Source: Arcuatula senhousia
Taxonomy: Eukaryota; Mollusca; Bivalvia; Mytilida; Mytilidae
Assembly (NCBI GenBank): GCA_963971305.1
Contig: OZ020317.1
Span: 15,704,001 to 15,768,000, forward strand
Reading direction: 5' to 3'
Length of the DNA stretch: 64,000 nucleotides
Part shown: positions 1-13,500 of the stretch, one piece after another
Layout: every line of letters begins with the position of its first letter
Numbering within the stretch: the stretch's first letter is position 1
Notes under the pieces: generated by a model
Seen by the model: the letters and a program-made list of their open reading frames with translations, nothing else
Told to the model about the DNA's origin: nothing
Databases searched by the model: none
Translations under genes and position numbers: made by a program

Positions 1-129
1 GTGGAATGTGTACACATTGACTTAATACATTTTTCCCTATACAAGATATTCCTAATTCAGGAATTCATTCAGGATGGTCTGTCATGAGACTTCATGCTTA
101 GAGTACAGTACATACAGGTTCAAATCATT

Positions 130-231
130 GATTCATATTCACTTGCTACAGTAATTGATTATAATCTTGGTATGCACTTTGATTCATATTCACTTGCTAC
201 AGTAATCCATTATAAACTTGGTATGCACAGG
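130..231. repeat. 51-bp tandem duplication
   Basis: Two near-identical 51-bp units begin GATTCATATTCACTTGCTAC at 130 and 181. They lie in the intron after DIP2 exon 29 and seed the degenerate array that follows. Confidence 0.8.
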
Positions 232-339
232 TGACACTTTCATGTTTGCATCTTACAATATGAAACTTACATTGGTATATGAATAACTATTATCATGAAA
301 TTCAGAAACTGCATAATGATTGGTGTTAACTTGATAGAT

Positions 340-740
340 TATGAAACTTTGTATGCTTGGTCGGGTTTTAAGTACCAGGAAGAAGATTAAACTTTGTATA
401 CTAATATACATTGTAGTATAATGATACATATGAAACTTGGTATGTTGTCACTTAGTACAAATGCATATAATGGTAGATATGAAACTTGGTATGCTATCAC
501 ATAGTATAAATGAATATAGTGGTAGATCATTGTAGATATGAACTTGGTATGCGGTCACAAGGTAGTAATGTATATAATGATAGATATATAGGAAACTTGG
601 TATGCTGTCATGAAGAATATAATGATTGGTATGAAACTTGGTATATGGCCACTAAGTATTGGTGTGCTGCACTATCCAAAACTTGGTACATGTATGGTAC
701 AACTAAATAAAAAACTTGGTATATGCTTTTATTGATGATC
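340..740. repeat. Degenerate minisatellite with core GAAACTTGGTATG
   Basis: About seven imperfect units, roughly 45-65 bp apart, share ATGAAACTTGGTATGC and a following TAGTATAAATG-like stretch. Small open frames across this array (510-913) are repeat-derived and not considered genes. Confidence 0.75.
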
Positions 741-744
741 TATG

Positions 745-1371
745 TGTTGGTTGTTATGGAGGCAATGTCTTAGCATTACTTGGCATACAAAGAAAAGAAG
801 CAAGCATAAACTTCATATTGAAGTATTCAAATATTTTTTTTTATTTAAAAGACAATTATCTTCTTGGATTGACATCAGAGAGCAATGAAATTTTTATGCA
901 GTCTTTACAGTAAATTTTTTGAAGCACAAGCCCGAAAATTATTATTTTAAGAATTTTTCTTTACATATAATTGGCCAGTAATTCCATATTTTAAAGAAAT
1001 TTTACTGGTCCGAAAGCTATTTTACTGGCCAGGGCCGTAGGACTTGTGGCTATATTTTAGAAAACTGTTTATGCATATCTCCATATGATGTATTTTTATT
1101 GATGTCAAGTTTCATTAAAATTCACAAAGAAGTTTAGCAGATGTGCTTATGAGTTAGATGGTCAGACAAGGTGATGCCCCTCACAAAACTGTCGGAAGTT
1201 TAATAATGCAATTATCTTGTTACATTTTTACTATCTATATTTTTTGTTCTACATGTATATGAATATTAAGTTTTATAGTGAATTGTGAAGATTTATTTTT
1301 TGTGTAGTTGTCATCTCTAATTGGATTTTTGTCATTTATAGGTCAAATCCTTCATTTCTTGTTTTCCCTAC
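745..1371. other. DIP2 intron sequence, no gene seen
   Basis: AT-rich sequence with no exon-like segment that continues DIP2 on the minus strand. A short stretch near 960-1045 repeats TTTTACTGG-like words (ACTGGTCC, ACTGGCC), perhaps a decayed repeat. Confidence 0.5.
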
Positions 1372-1553
1372 CTTGGATTTTATCAGCTTTAAGACCATAG
1401 AACTGGACACAATGGCTGATGCTTTACTGACTTCTACGATCATTTTAACGGTGGGTAACGTTGTGGCAATGTTCTGTGGGTGGGGCGGTCGTATCGTCAC
1501 AGGAACACAACCCACATATAAACAACCATAGAATGCACATATCAACTCTATAC
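1372..1553 (-). CDS. DIP2: DIP2 exon 29 (aa 1037-1097), last exon inside the window
   Basis: It encodes IELICAFYGCLYVGCVPVTI, then RPPHPQNIATTLPTVKMIVE and SSMVLKLIKSK, within the second FAAL-like domain. Acceptor CTTACAG|GT, donor CAAG|GTAGGG; phase 1 in, 0 out. The next exon (expected to reach a WPTILDTDD-like segment) is not present between 1 and 1371. Confidence 0.95.
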
Positions 1554-4500
1554 CTGTAAGTTTAGTACATTTTATCATTTTTTGCAGAAAAAGCTCTGAG
1601 CTCATTAATAGTGTGAAAGTATTAAAACTTTGTTCTAAATTTGTGACAACATACAAGGATTTTTTTTTTCAACAGACAGAGCATTTTTGGCTTTGTGTGA
1701 AAGATCTATAATAAGCTGTTGCTGAAAAACCTTTTACTAAGATATTTTCTCTGCCAGTCATTCAGACATTCACCACGTTATAACTGCATTTTTACTATGC
1801 AAAATCCAGTAAACAAAGTAAATTATAAGAACAGCAATAAGCATTATGCTTTTTAATCTACATGTATTTTATTATTTACTAAGTGTTTTGTGTCTTCCAT
1901 ACTTATTCTCTACATTTTATCATTAAGGGTACAAAAAGAGCTATACATACCTGGAGGAAATATCAGAGCTACATGATCTCCTGTATTGAGTCTCCCTTTC
2001 TCTATTAAAGTATTGGCTATTCTTTCTGCTCTTTTATGTAACTGTGAACATGTCATAGTCAACTGTGGTTGTATCTGAAAGTATGGAAATTAAATATTTA
2101 TTTGGAGAGAAAGCACAAATTCATAAAAGACCTACTACAAATGTAACTCTATATTGGTAAAATATTTCATATGTTAAAGATGTTGTACACTTTACTGCTT
2201 TTATTTGCATTTAAACAGCATACAGGCATATCATTTCAAAATCTATTTTTCTTACTGAAAATGCATGTACATGAATCTCATTATTAGCTCAAAGTTGTAA
2301 AAAAAGTTTTTAAAACAAGCACATATTTATATAAGTTTGTTTCACTGTGTCTTTTTCTATCAGAAGTGACAAATAGCATACTAAATACATAACTCAGCGT
2401 TAGTTTTTTATGTTATTGTACATGTATGATTAATATTTATTTTTTTCTTATTATTTGTTGCAGTCATGCATTTACACAATGTTTAGTATACACAATTTAC
2501 ATATTGTTAAAATTAGATTTTTATATGCAGATTACACAGGATACACACATAGACTTATAGGTTTGACCCTGTCCTTACACATATACATTGTACATGTATC
2601 ATAGTTCTATGAGTATAAGAGAACCTTGAATCATAACATTACCTGGTAAGGCCATTTTCCTTGAATCTAATTTATAAATACACATAATGTTTTATCTACA
2701 GACAAGGTATAAGGTTTTTTTTTTATGTTGAAACAAAGAACAGAACATTGTGTGTTGAGAAAAGTTTATCCTTCAGATTTAAATTCAAGCTTCTAAAAGG
2801 CAATATGGGGTTTTAGGTCTAAAATGACTGAAATAAGCTGAAATTGCTAGAAGATTTACATTTGAAAATGTAGATGTTACTAAGTTAATATAAGTATTCA
2901 AATTGAAAGCTGGGAAGTTAAAAAGCATCACAGTAAGACATTCAAAGCATTAAAGCAATTATCAAGTGTTTAAATGGAATCAAAATTACAGCAAAGTTCC
3001 TGACAATACGTTTCGCTACACCTGACAAGTCTTGAATGCAAGTTTTTGGGCATTAAACTAATTGTTACATTAGCAGCAAGTCTGACAGTACTGACAAAAA
3101 TAATACTGTCTCCTAAAATTTCACATTGAAGCTTTCACTACTATCCATTGTAAAGATTTGCATTGAGTCAGTTGTATGTGATGACAATAAATGATGACTT
3201 TTCGGAGGGGGTTCATGGGGTAAGGTGGTTGTTTGAACACTTTGATCAGAAAAAAATTATAAAATATCAAGCCATGTTAGACACTCAATAAGCACACTTT
3301 AGTTAGAGCAGGAATATCTTGCAATTTAAAGTCAACAGTTTTGTATAAAGTAGGGAAGTCCTTTAGCTTACCTTGGAATTGAGCATGGTAAATAATACAT
3401 GATCTGGTGTGGTTTGTGACCGCCATCTTAAAATCTCTGTCAGGAACTGGTGCTGGAAAAAAAGAAAAAATCAAATTAATACAGCAAAATGTCATTTCAA
3501 ACAGTACTTTGCTGGTAGATGTTCATCATTATTGGCTTTATTGCTCTTCTAGGAAGCATGGGTATGATAATACTTACAAAATATCCATCATTAAATCAAA
3601 CAAGAACATTATTTTTCCATCATCAAAATTCTTGCATATCTAGACTTTGGATATAAGTTCTCCTACAGCGTTCATTTCAATTTATATCTCTTGTTACTTA
3701 CATTTACTTAAAGTATGGATCCTGATGATTTGAAATTTATAGAACTACAGCAGTTAATGATCCACATTATTGAAAATCTGTTTGAAGTTTTTCTAGGTAG
3801 GAGTGGTGTGCTAAAACACTCCATCTTAATCTGTCACTGCAAAATATTCAGCTGTACATCAATCAGATCAAATGTAAAATTTTAAAAGAAAAACATTAAG
3901 TAAGGACATTTCTACCTTTTTGGCATGATCTGAGTCTTCATCTGATGAAGTTAGTTCTCTCCCTTCAGCCCATGCCATTCTGGCTCCCTGAACTATATTT
4001 CCTACATGAACAGCTGAGGGGGTGACATCTACAAAATAAAATTTAGTAATGAAGTACAATATTCTATCAGATAATCAATTCATATTTCATTAATTGATTT
4101 TTAATCACTGGATAAATGCAGATTTGCTATATTTTATCAAGAAATGAGATCCTTTCAAATTCTTATGGAAAGACTGATTTGTGTATAGAGACATAAATAT
4201 TGTGTGACAACTATTCATACGAGAATTGTGCTCTTTGTTTTGACAAATATGTCAAATAGATGCAAGGACACCTTAAAACTTTTATATGTGTTGACACTAT
4301 TCACATGGCTTATGGTTCCTAGGTTTTAAAATTTGTTACACATGTGTGATAGCACATGAAAAAGTTGTGAATTTACCTGGTTTGTGCTCGCTAGGTTTTG
4401 GAAAGTTTGCTGCACATATGTATTGACACATGAAAATGTGTAGTTATGTTTTGGCAAGTTTGTTACACATGTGTCCTTATTGTGTATTTTGAATGATATG

Positions 4501-7500
4501 CATTTAATTTAGACCATGGGCCAATTGCAGAACAGCAAGCAGCGCCTACTTGCTTTGTTGAAGGTTGCTGGCAGTTTTCCATTGTAGATTTTTCTAAATT
4601 ACTGCTTGTTATGTGAGCTGTGTTGCATACACTTATTCCACATTTCATTATTTTCTTTTACCTGGCTTATGTTCTCTAGGTTTTGGCAAGTTTGTTACAC
4701 ATGTGTGTGGACACATGAGAACGTTGGCAGGATGTAGACTTCCCTCCAGGAATCTCTTCTTGGTTTCGTGTAAATGTATACCTCCAAGTGGTGTCTAGCA
4801 AAAATGTTAACAAATATTAAATTCTATTCATAAGGTAAAGATACATTTGGTTATTTCTTTTAAAATCTGATGGATATCTTTAAGATTCATGCAAAAATAT
4901 ACTAGAGGTAGGTCTTTGTTTGTACTAGTTGTCTTTGTATTAGGGTTCTCTCTTAATTTGATCTTTATTTAATTTGATTGCTATTGTGTCCTTTTTTGTG
5001 CTTTGTTTAACAAGTACATGTACTGGTCATTCAAGACTGCTTGCCCTTTTCCATTGTGAAGTTTTACATGTAAATTGTTTTATATTTCAAAGTATTTCAA
5101 AGCATAAAAAATGTCAATGGTTCTAATTATGAATATAATTTGTAAAATTACCTTAGGTAAATAATTATGAGGGACTAGAGACAGACAAAAGACACCAACT
5201 TGATGAATACTATCTACAGCTTGTAACACACGACTCATCCACTGGAAACTCTGCAAAATAAAACATGATTCCTCTTTATAAAAAAATTCCAAGTTAATAT
5301 GTATTAAGATCTAAACCTGAAAAACAAAAACTGAACATATGTAAAACAATATACTGACAATTCCATTCTTCTTTAGAGCGGGGATATAAAAACCTTGCCT
5401 TATTAAAACGTAAATATATATAAATACAGGTAACAATTTATTTTGTAATTACAATTCAAACTCACACTACAGATGGAATACAAAGTAAGTGCGATAATTA
5501 CCAAGTCATTGCTTTAACACACAAGTCTTCAAGCAAGCAACCAGACTTGTAAAATTTCCCAAAAATATTGAATTAAACTGAATTTATATATGCAAAAAAG
5601 TAACTACATGTATCAATCACACAAATAACTGTCTTAATCAATGCTCAAACATGATATATGATGGTGATGGGGGTTATAAAGTCACAAAATCATTTAATCT
5701 TGATTTCAGAATAGTGGTTCCTTTTTCAATTGAATTTAAATGACACCAACAGGTTTGACAATTAAGTGTCTTAAGAGAAGAAGGAGGTTAAATAATAGGT
5801 CATTGAAGTTGGTGAGCCATAAAGCATATCAATTCAGGTAGAAATTTAAAAATATCTCACCTGTCTAATACTGATCAAATGGTTAGTTGGATCCATTTAA
5901 ATTTCTACCCAATTTGATATTCTTCTCTGACCTAATATTAAACCTCTTTCTTTTCTTATGACACCTAATTGGCAAACCTGTTGGTGTCATTTAAATTCAA
6001 TTGAAAAAGGTACCACTCTTCTAAAATTGAATATAACACAAGGAGGCAACCAACCAAGCTCCAAAACAGTGCTTTTAACTTCATTTAAATAAATCTATTC
6101 TTTTTTTTCAGGCTTAAAAACAAGCATGGCTGATGCATGAACAATACTCACATCAGTCTTTTTTACCTACACGTAAACGACACAAATGTTCAATAATACA
6201 TTAAGAAAGATGGTCTTTCCTTAAGCTTAAAGTAATTGAAAGGTTTTATGGACAAGAAATCATATTGAAATATTTAAAGTTTCAATAAAGCATGAAATTA
6301 ATCTAGTCTTCAAGTTTAAGGTCCAGAAAGCATAAAACAATTGAGCAAATGCTGAAAATTGTCCCTAGCACTGTTTAAAGGAAGGCTTTTGCTAAATCTT
6401 TTTAGAATAAACAAGAATATGATCAAAAGACATTATGCCTCATCTAGCAACATTCGGGACAGTCAGAAGTACAGACAGACAGACAGACTGACAGACGGAC
6501 GAACGGATCAAAACATAATATGCCCCCTGCTTTCATATGAGCATAAAAAAATATCAATCAATACCTCTTCTTCAGTACAGTCAGGTCGTTGTTCAGCTAC
6601 TATCACAATACGCTCATCTTTAAGTACATTTATAGAAAACACGGCAATTCTGCCTCGGTAAATAAACTTCATGGGTTCTACAGCCAGGACTGTGGCAATG
6701 ATGTCATCTGTGTTGTGTCGTCTACCAGAGACCTGCATAAGGCCTTCCTTACTGCCACACACAAATACTAAACCTCCCTGAAAGATACAAAGTTAGTAAT
6801 TTCATTTTGGTGGTATTTATATATGTATATTTTGGAAAGCTAAGAATAATGTTATTTGAAGTTCTAAACTATTTTCTCAGTGTTCTCTCCAGAAATTTTT
6901 TAATGCATCAATTGTCCTGGAGACAAGTATGCAGCCCATGGTGGACTGACAATGTTTTTGACAATTGCACCCTTTGGTGGACATTCCACACACATTTCAC
7001 AAGCAAGTCAATATTTTTTTTTTTCCAAAGCACCCCAAAGTAACCCACTAATTAAGGTTTTCTACTACGTTCATTTCTAGTGTTTATGTAGTGTAGATCT
7101 AGACTTACTGGTCCGAGGAATCCTAATAAACCAGTCCTGACATACAACTTATCACCAATAGGTCGTCCATCACTGCCTAATGGCTGAATCTGAAACATAA
7201 TAAAAACATCAGATAGGAGTTAAAAAAGCTCACAAAGACATTTTTGAAAGATATATAAAAATATATTTCCAGCATTGCAGCATTATCTGTAATGATAAGG
7301 GACAACCATTATTCAATGTCCTCTGCCATTTTTTATGACAGCTTAAAATCATAAATATTTTCTTCATTATATTCATCATAAACAAGGAAAAATGTGTAAA
7401 ATAAGGTTCCTATTGCTGTTTGGTTATGTTTTTATTATTTTTGTGAGGATCAAATATCCACCAATTTCATCTGCCTATTTTTTTGGATTTACAACATTAG

Positions 7501-10500
7501 ATTACCCCAATGGTACACTTTTGCTTCTTCCATTGGACATATCTAAATATATGAACATACCTGGAAAGTATTACTTGTGACTCCTTGTAAGCCCCAGTAA
7601 TTACTGCCTGTGTAACCAGCACACACACAGAGCTCTCCCACTTCATCTGTCTTACAGAGGTATGAAGGACCGTCTACTTTTATCACAATCATCACAGCTG
7701 AAAAGAGAGAAATACAGAGTAAATGTCAGATTTTTCATACTGCCTAAGTTTATCTCTGTTTTTAACATGTGTTTTGCAACAAGTAGTAACTGTGTACTCT
7801 CTGGAGCACCTTTATTAACTCTTGTTAGAACTTGGGTTAATGTTGCTGATTGCAGATACATTGTTTTTCTTTTGTTATTTATATTATATGTTTCTTCATG
7901 TTATTTTTATTTGTGTAGACAGATATTGTCTTTTTGGACTTTTAACATTCAAAGGCCCTATCAATATTTTTTTCTTGTCACATTAACAATGATTTGATTT
8001 TAATGATGTATTTAGCTCCATAAATAGAAAGTAATGGCACTACAGACTGACTGACAGGTAAATCAGTACATCTCCCTCTTCTTTGCTACAAGGGTATGGT
8101 TATCATTATTTTTCACTTACCACCAGGCATGACTTGTCCACAGTCTTGAAGTGTCAATGAAGTTAAACTGTTTTCACTGTCAACTCTGACAACCCCATGA
8201 CTCAGACCTAGCATAGATAAAATTCCTCGACCAGTAGCACTGGCACTGCTACGACCAGGTCTGAAAAATTGAAAAGAAACATGAGGGATATGACAAGAGG
8301 CTCCCAGGAGCCTGAAACGCTCACCTGGTCTTAATGTCAACCCTTTGAAGACTTTTGTATAGCTAAATGAGCTGAATGTTTAAGCAATAAAAAGCTTTTC
8401 TCTATCTGCTATAGTTTTCATTCCAAAGCAAAAAACACTATTTTTCACCTTTAAAGGGGTCATCTGACAACTTCGACCCTAAAAATACTTTTGTAGAGCA
8501 AATTAAGCTGAACATTTAAGCAAGCAACATTTTTTCTCTATCTGCAAAAGTATTCTTTCTTTAGGCCAAAAACACTATTTTTTGCCTTTAAGGGGCCGTA
8601 ACCACTATAAGGGGTCATCTGGCAACTTTGACCCTATGGAAACTTTTGTAGAGCTAAATGAGCTGAACATTTAAGCAAGCAACAACTTTTCTCTATCTGC
8701 AATAGTTTTCATTCCATAGGCCAAAAACACTATGTTTTGCCTTTAAGGGGCTGTAACACCTATAGGGGGTCATCTGACAACTTCAACCATATGGAGACTT
8801 GTGTAGAGCTAAATGAGCTGAACATTTAAGCAAGCAACAGCTTTTCTCTATCTGCAATAGTTTTCATTCTGTAGGCCAAAAACTCATTTTTTTGCCTTTA
8901 AGGGGCCATAACCCCTATAAGGGGTCATCTGACAACTTTGACCCTATGGAGACTTTTGTAGAGCTAAATGAGCTGAACATTTAAGCAAGCAACAGCTTTT
9001 CTCTATCTGCAATAGTTTTCATTCTATAGGCCAAAACACTATTTTTTGCCTTTGAGGGGCCGTAACCCCTATAAGGGGTCATCTGACAACTTCGACCCTA
9101 TGGAGACTTTTGTAGAGCTAAATGAGCTGAACATTTAAGCAAGCAACAGCTTTTCTCTATCTGCAATAGTTTTCATTCTAAAGGACAAAAACTCTATTTT
9201 TTGCCTTTAAGGGGCCATAACCCCTATAAGGGGTCATCTGACAACTTTGACCTTATGGAGACTTTTGTAGAGCTAAATGAGCTGAACATTTAAGCAAGCA
9301 ACAGCTTCTCTCTATCTGCAATAGTTTTCATTCCATAGGCCAAAAACATGAAAAAATGCTATTTTTCACCTTTAAGGGGCCGTAACTCCCATAAGGGGTC
9401 ATCTGACAACTTTGACTCAATGGAGACTTTTGTAGAGCTTTTGATGCTGAAGCAGTAGCGTGGCATCAAATTTCATCTATCTCTTATACTTTTTGATTTA
9501 CAAGCCAAAAACAGTAGTCTGACCCCCCTGGTCTATTTTTAGCAACAGCGGCCATGTTTTTCGACGAATCAAAAATCCCCACATCAGTTCTGTGGGGGGT
9601 ACCCTAAAGTACCACCAGACCAAATTTGGTTTGAATCTGTGCAGCCGTTTCAGAGGAGAAGAAGTTTGAAGAAAAGTTAACGACGACGGACGACGACGAC
9701 GACGATGACGGACAACGACGACGACGGACGACGACGACGGACGCCAAGTGATGGCAATAGCTCACATGGCCTATGGCCAGGTGAGCTAATAAACTAACAG
9801 GATAAATTTGTCATTTATTCAAACCACTTTCAAAACAGTTTTATAAATTCATAAATAAATATTTATAACTTTTCAGATATGATGTGTAAGTGTATAAAGT
9901 TTCAATTGATATCTGACAAATAATTGCAGGAAAACTACCTTTAATTGAGAGGTATCAAAACTGAGTAAACTTTTCAGGCATAACTTAATGCCTACCTTCA
10001 TTTTACTAATGAGGTTAAACATTTATCTGATGCATTGATTTCTTACCTTCTTAAAGAAACAGTCAGACCTTCAACAGACCCAGCACAGGGACAAATGGCA
10101 TCAGACTTAAGTCCTTTACTTTGGAAAGCATTATAAAAGGCATCACAGGAGGTCAGTGACCCTTAAAACAAAAGGGGAATTCCATGAAGTCCATCTTCAT
10201 AAATGGGATTTTAGATAAAGAAATTGGTTTGCAAAACAAGTTAATTGAAAGCATTGTTTTGTTAGCAGCATATGTTTTGTTAAAATTATGAACATGTAAA
10301 TGTAAAAGTAGCCTGCATATAAGATTTTATTGTATATTTGTATTGATTAGTGGTACATTTTTTTTTCTTGGGACGGACTGTTCAATGAAATTAACAATTT
10401 AAAGAATATGAACATCTTCTTGTAGTCAACTCAAAATTTGAAATATACAAAGCAGTATTTTTTCATGAATCCAATAAATAAGTATCCATAAAGAAAAGCA

Positions 10501-13500
10501 CCTTCACAGAATTCATTTTATTGTTGTCACTTACAAATCATTTTCATTTGTAAAACTTTTCCCATATGTTGTAGGTTTTTAATAACATAAAAATACATTT
10601 AAAATCTTTCAAATGCTAGGCATAGAAATTGTTGGGAGTTGTGTTTTCTTTGATTTTTTTTTTTTTTTTTTTTGCTGTTAATCACATTTTTAGGACATTT
10701 TTAAATCCAACATTAAACATAACATGTTTTTAAACTCACAAGGATTTGCACCATCAGCAACAAATAACAAACGTAATTGTGAAAAGTTGATATCTTTGTG
10801 GTCTTTCTGAGCCAACAGACCCCAGTGCATATCTCTGGACTTCACAATGGCAACAGATGCTGTAAAAGATGAAAAAAAAAGTCATAAGATTAGGTGTTTG
10901 TTGTAAAAGTATCTCCTTTGAAAAAGGGAATATGTTTATATACTTTAATCCAACCTATTGTCCCCAGTGATCAACTTTTGCTAATTTCGAGTGGAAAAGA
11001 ATTTTGCAAAATAAATCAAGGCCAATGAATTCATTTTCTTAGTGTGTGTACTACCAAATTTTGTAAATCTGCAAAATTGTTCAACAACACAAATATGTGA
11101 AATAAGTAGTCATGGAAATAAGTGAATTAAACCTCATTCAGCATAAAAACATAAAATCTTTTACAATATGTATTATGCAGTTTCAATGTTAACTAGACAA
11201 ATCAATAAGTTTATAGCAATAAGATCATTTGAAGGAATTTACAGACGTTTAAAACTCACACAAATACATGTAGACCTTACCTTTATGTTTAGTTGTCATC
11301 TTCATCCAGGAGGCAGGGTCTACTTTCATCAGGGAATAAGGAACAAATATCACATGCATACCATTAAATACACTCTGTAATAGAAACAAGAAATACCATT
11401 AAATACACTCTGTAATAGAAACAAGAAATACCATTAAATACACTCTGTAATAATATAAACATTCATGATATACCAAAAAGCGGAAAATTTATACGAGGTT
11501 CTAATTTTCACTATATTCGCGACCATTTCTCTGTCGGAAAAATTATAACCCACATAAAATAGAATCAACATAAATTTGTATTGAGAATATTATCAAATCG
11601 TGAAAATAAATGTCCTCGTCTATTACTTTCTTTATTCAAGATTAAAATCTTATCTTTTATAACTGATAAGTCTTTTAAAACAGCTTCAAGTGTGTTTAAA
11701 AATTGTTGAATTTTGTTTGACATTGTTTTTTTCAATGAAGAAAATCCACTCAGATCTTTTCTTTGTAAGATATCATTAATGTTGTTGCACATTCTAGTTG
11801 ATGAAATCTAGCCCACAGAATAATTCAGGGCAGTTAAAATTTCCCATTTACTGTTGTGAAACACAAGTTTTCATTTTTGTTAGCATGTAAAATAGAGATC
11901 AATTGTCATGAGGTTTTTTTTTTGCATCTATATGGATAATAAACATGAAATTCACAAAAAAAAAACTTTTGAAGTAGTTAACTTACACATATAATGCCAT
12001 GCCACAATCCTACATCCCTTTTGAAATCTAATACACACACCATCACTTCTCCTGGAAAAATAAAAAAGTCAATAATGAATATAAAGGTCTCAATCATTCA
12101 TTTATGATTTTTAACATTAGTGTGAAAGATTTAAATCAGTGTAAAAACACTGAGATTGGTTTGTTATGAGTTCAGTAACTACATGTTTTTTTTTGTCCCC
12201 CGCCGCAACGCGGAGCGGGGACATAGAAATGCCAGGCTTCCGTCCATCCGTCCGTCTTTCTGTCCGTCACACTTTTTGTAAGCGCTCTCAAGGCTACAAA
12301 TTTTGTTGGATTTTCATGAAATTTATTCCACATGTTTATATCACTAATACCTTGGACAAGTTCGAAAATCAACATTTTTCGAGAATTTTTGTAGGAGTTA
12401 TGGGACTTTGACTATAAATATGACTGTTTTTTTTGCAAAAGAGGCCTTGTAAGCACACTCATCCCTACAGATAATGACAGATTTTCATTTAATTTATACC
12501 AAATGTTTAAACCACTAATACCTTGGTCAAGTTTGACAATCAGCATTTTTTGATAATTTTGTAGGAGTTAGGGGACTTTGACCATAAAAACGTCTCTGTT
12601 TTTTGCAAAAGAGACCTTGTAAGTGCTCTCATCCCTACAGAGATGCTGATGGATTTTCATGAAATTAATACCAAATGTTTATATCACTAATACCTTGGTC
12701 AAGTTCGACAATCAGCATTTTTTGATAATTTTTGTAGGAGTTAGGGGACTTTGACCATAAAAACGACTCTGTTTTTTGCAAAACAGACCTTGTAAGGGCT
12801 GTCATCCCTACAGATGTTGACAGATTTTCATGAATTTTATACCAAATGTTTAAACCACTTATACCTTGGTCAAGTTTAAAAATCAGATGTGTTCAATAAT
12901 TTTTGCTTCACCGGCGGGGGACCCTAGAATTCTATTCTTGTTAATTTTCATTCTTGGCTTATTCAACCATTCAAATAAAGTAAATTTTATGATATCATCA
13001 ACTTTGAAGTTTATAACAAACAAAGGGTTGCACTACGTCATGCTAAGCATACCCCCACTCGGCCATTCAGAAAACAGGAAGAACATGACCAACTGACCTG
13101 GAAAGGGGAGGCACGGTACAACTCATCATGCTAAAGCTGTATACTAAATTTGAAATCAATCCCTCCTCCAGAAGCCGAGAAATCTGTTACGAAAAATTGT
13201 CTATTTTTGACCCATAAAAAGTCTAAGTCAGCTCGGAAAACAAGAAGTAGATGATGGACTGACCTGGAAAGGGGAGGCACGGTATAACTTATCATACTGA
13301 AGCTGTGTACCAAATTTGAAACCAATCCATCCAGTAGAAGCCAAGAAATCTGTTACGAAAAATTTCACTTTTCAAATTTTTTACCCATAAAATTCTAAGT
13401 CGGCTTGAAAAACAGGAAGTAGATGATGGACTGACCTGGAAAGGGGAGGCACGGTATAACTCATCATGCTGAAGCTGTTTACCAAATTTGAAACCAATCC

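Noticed and set aside
8340..9420. Regular repeats of about 150 bp considered as a CRISPR or satellite array
   Set aside because: Units are directly adjacent with no unique spacers, and the host is eukaryotic. They are internal units of a transposable element.
12166..12411. Plus- and minus-strand frames around 12170-12410
   Set aside because: Both fall on the CCGTCC microsatellite and first unit of a tandem-unit element.
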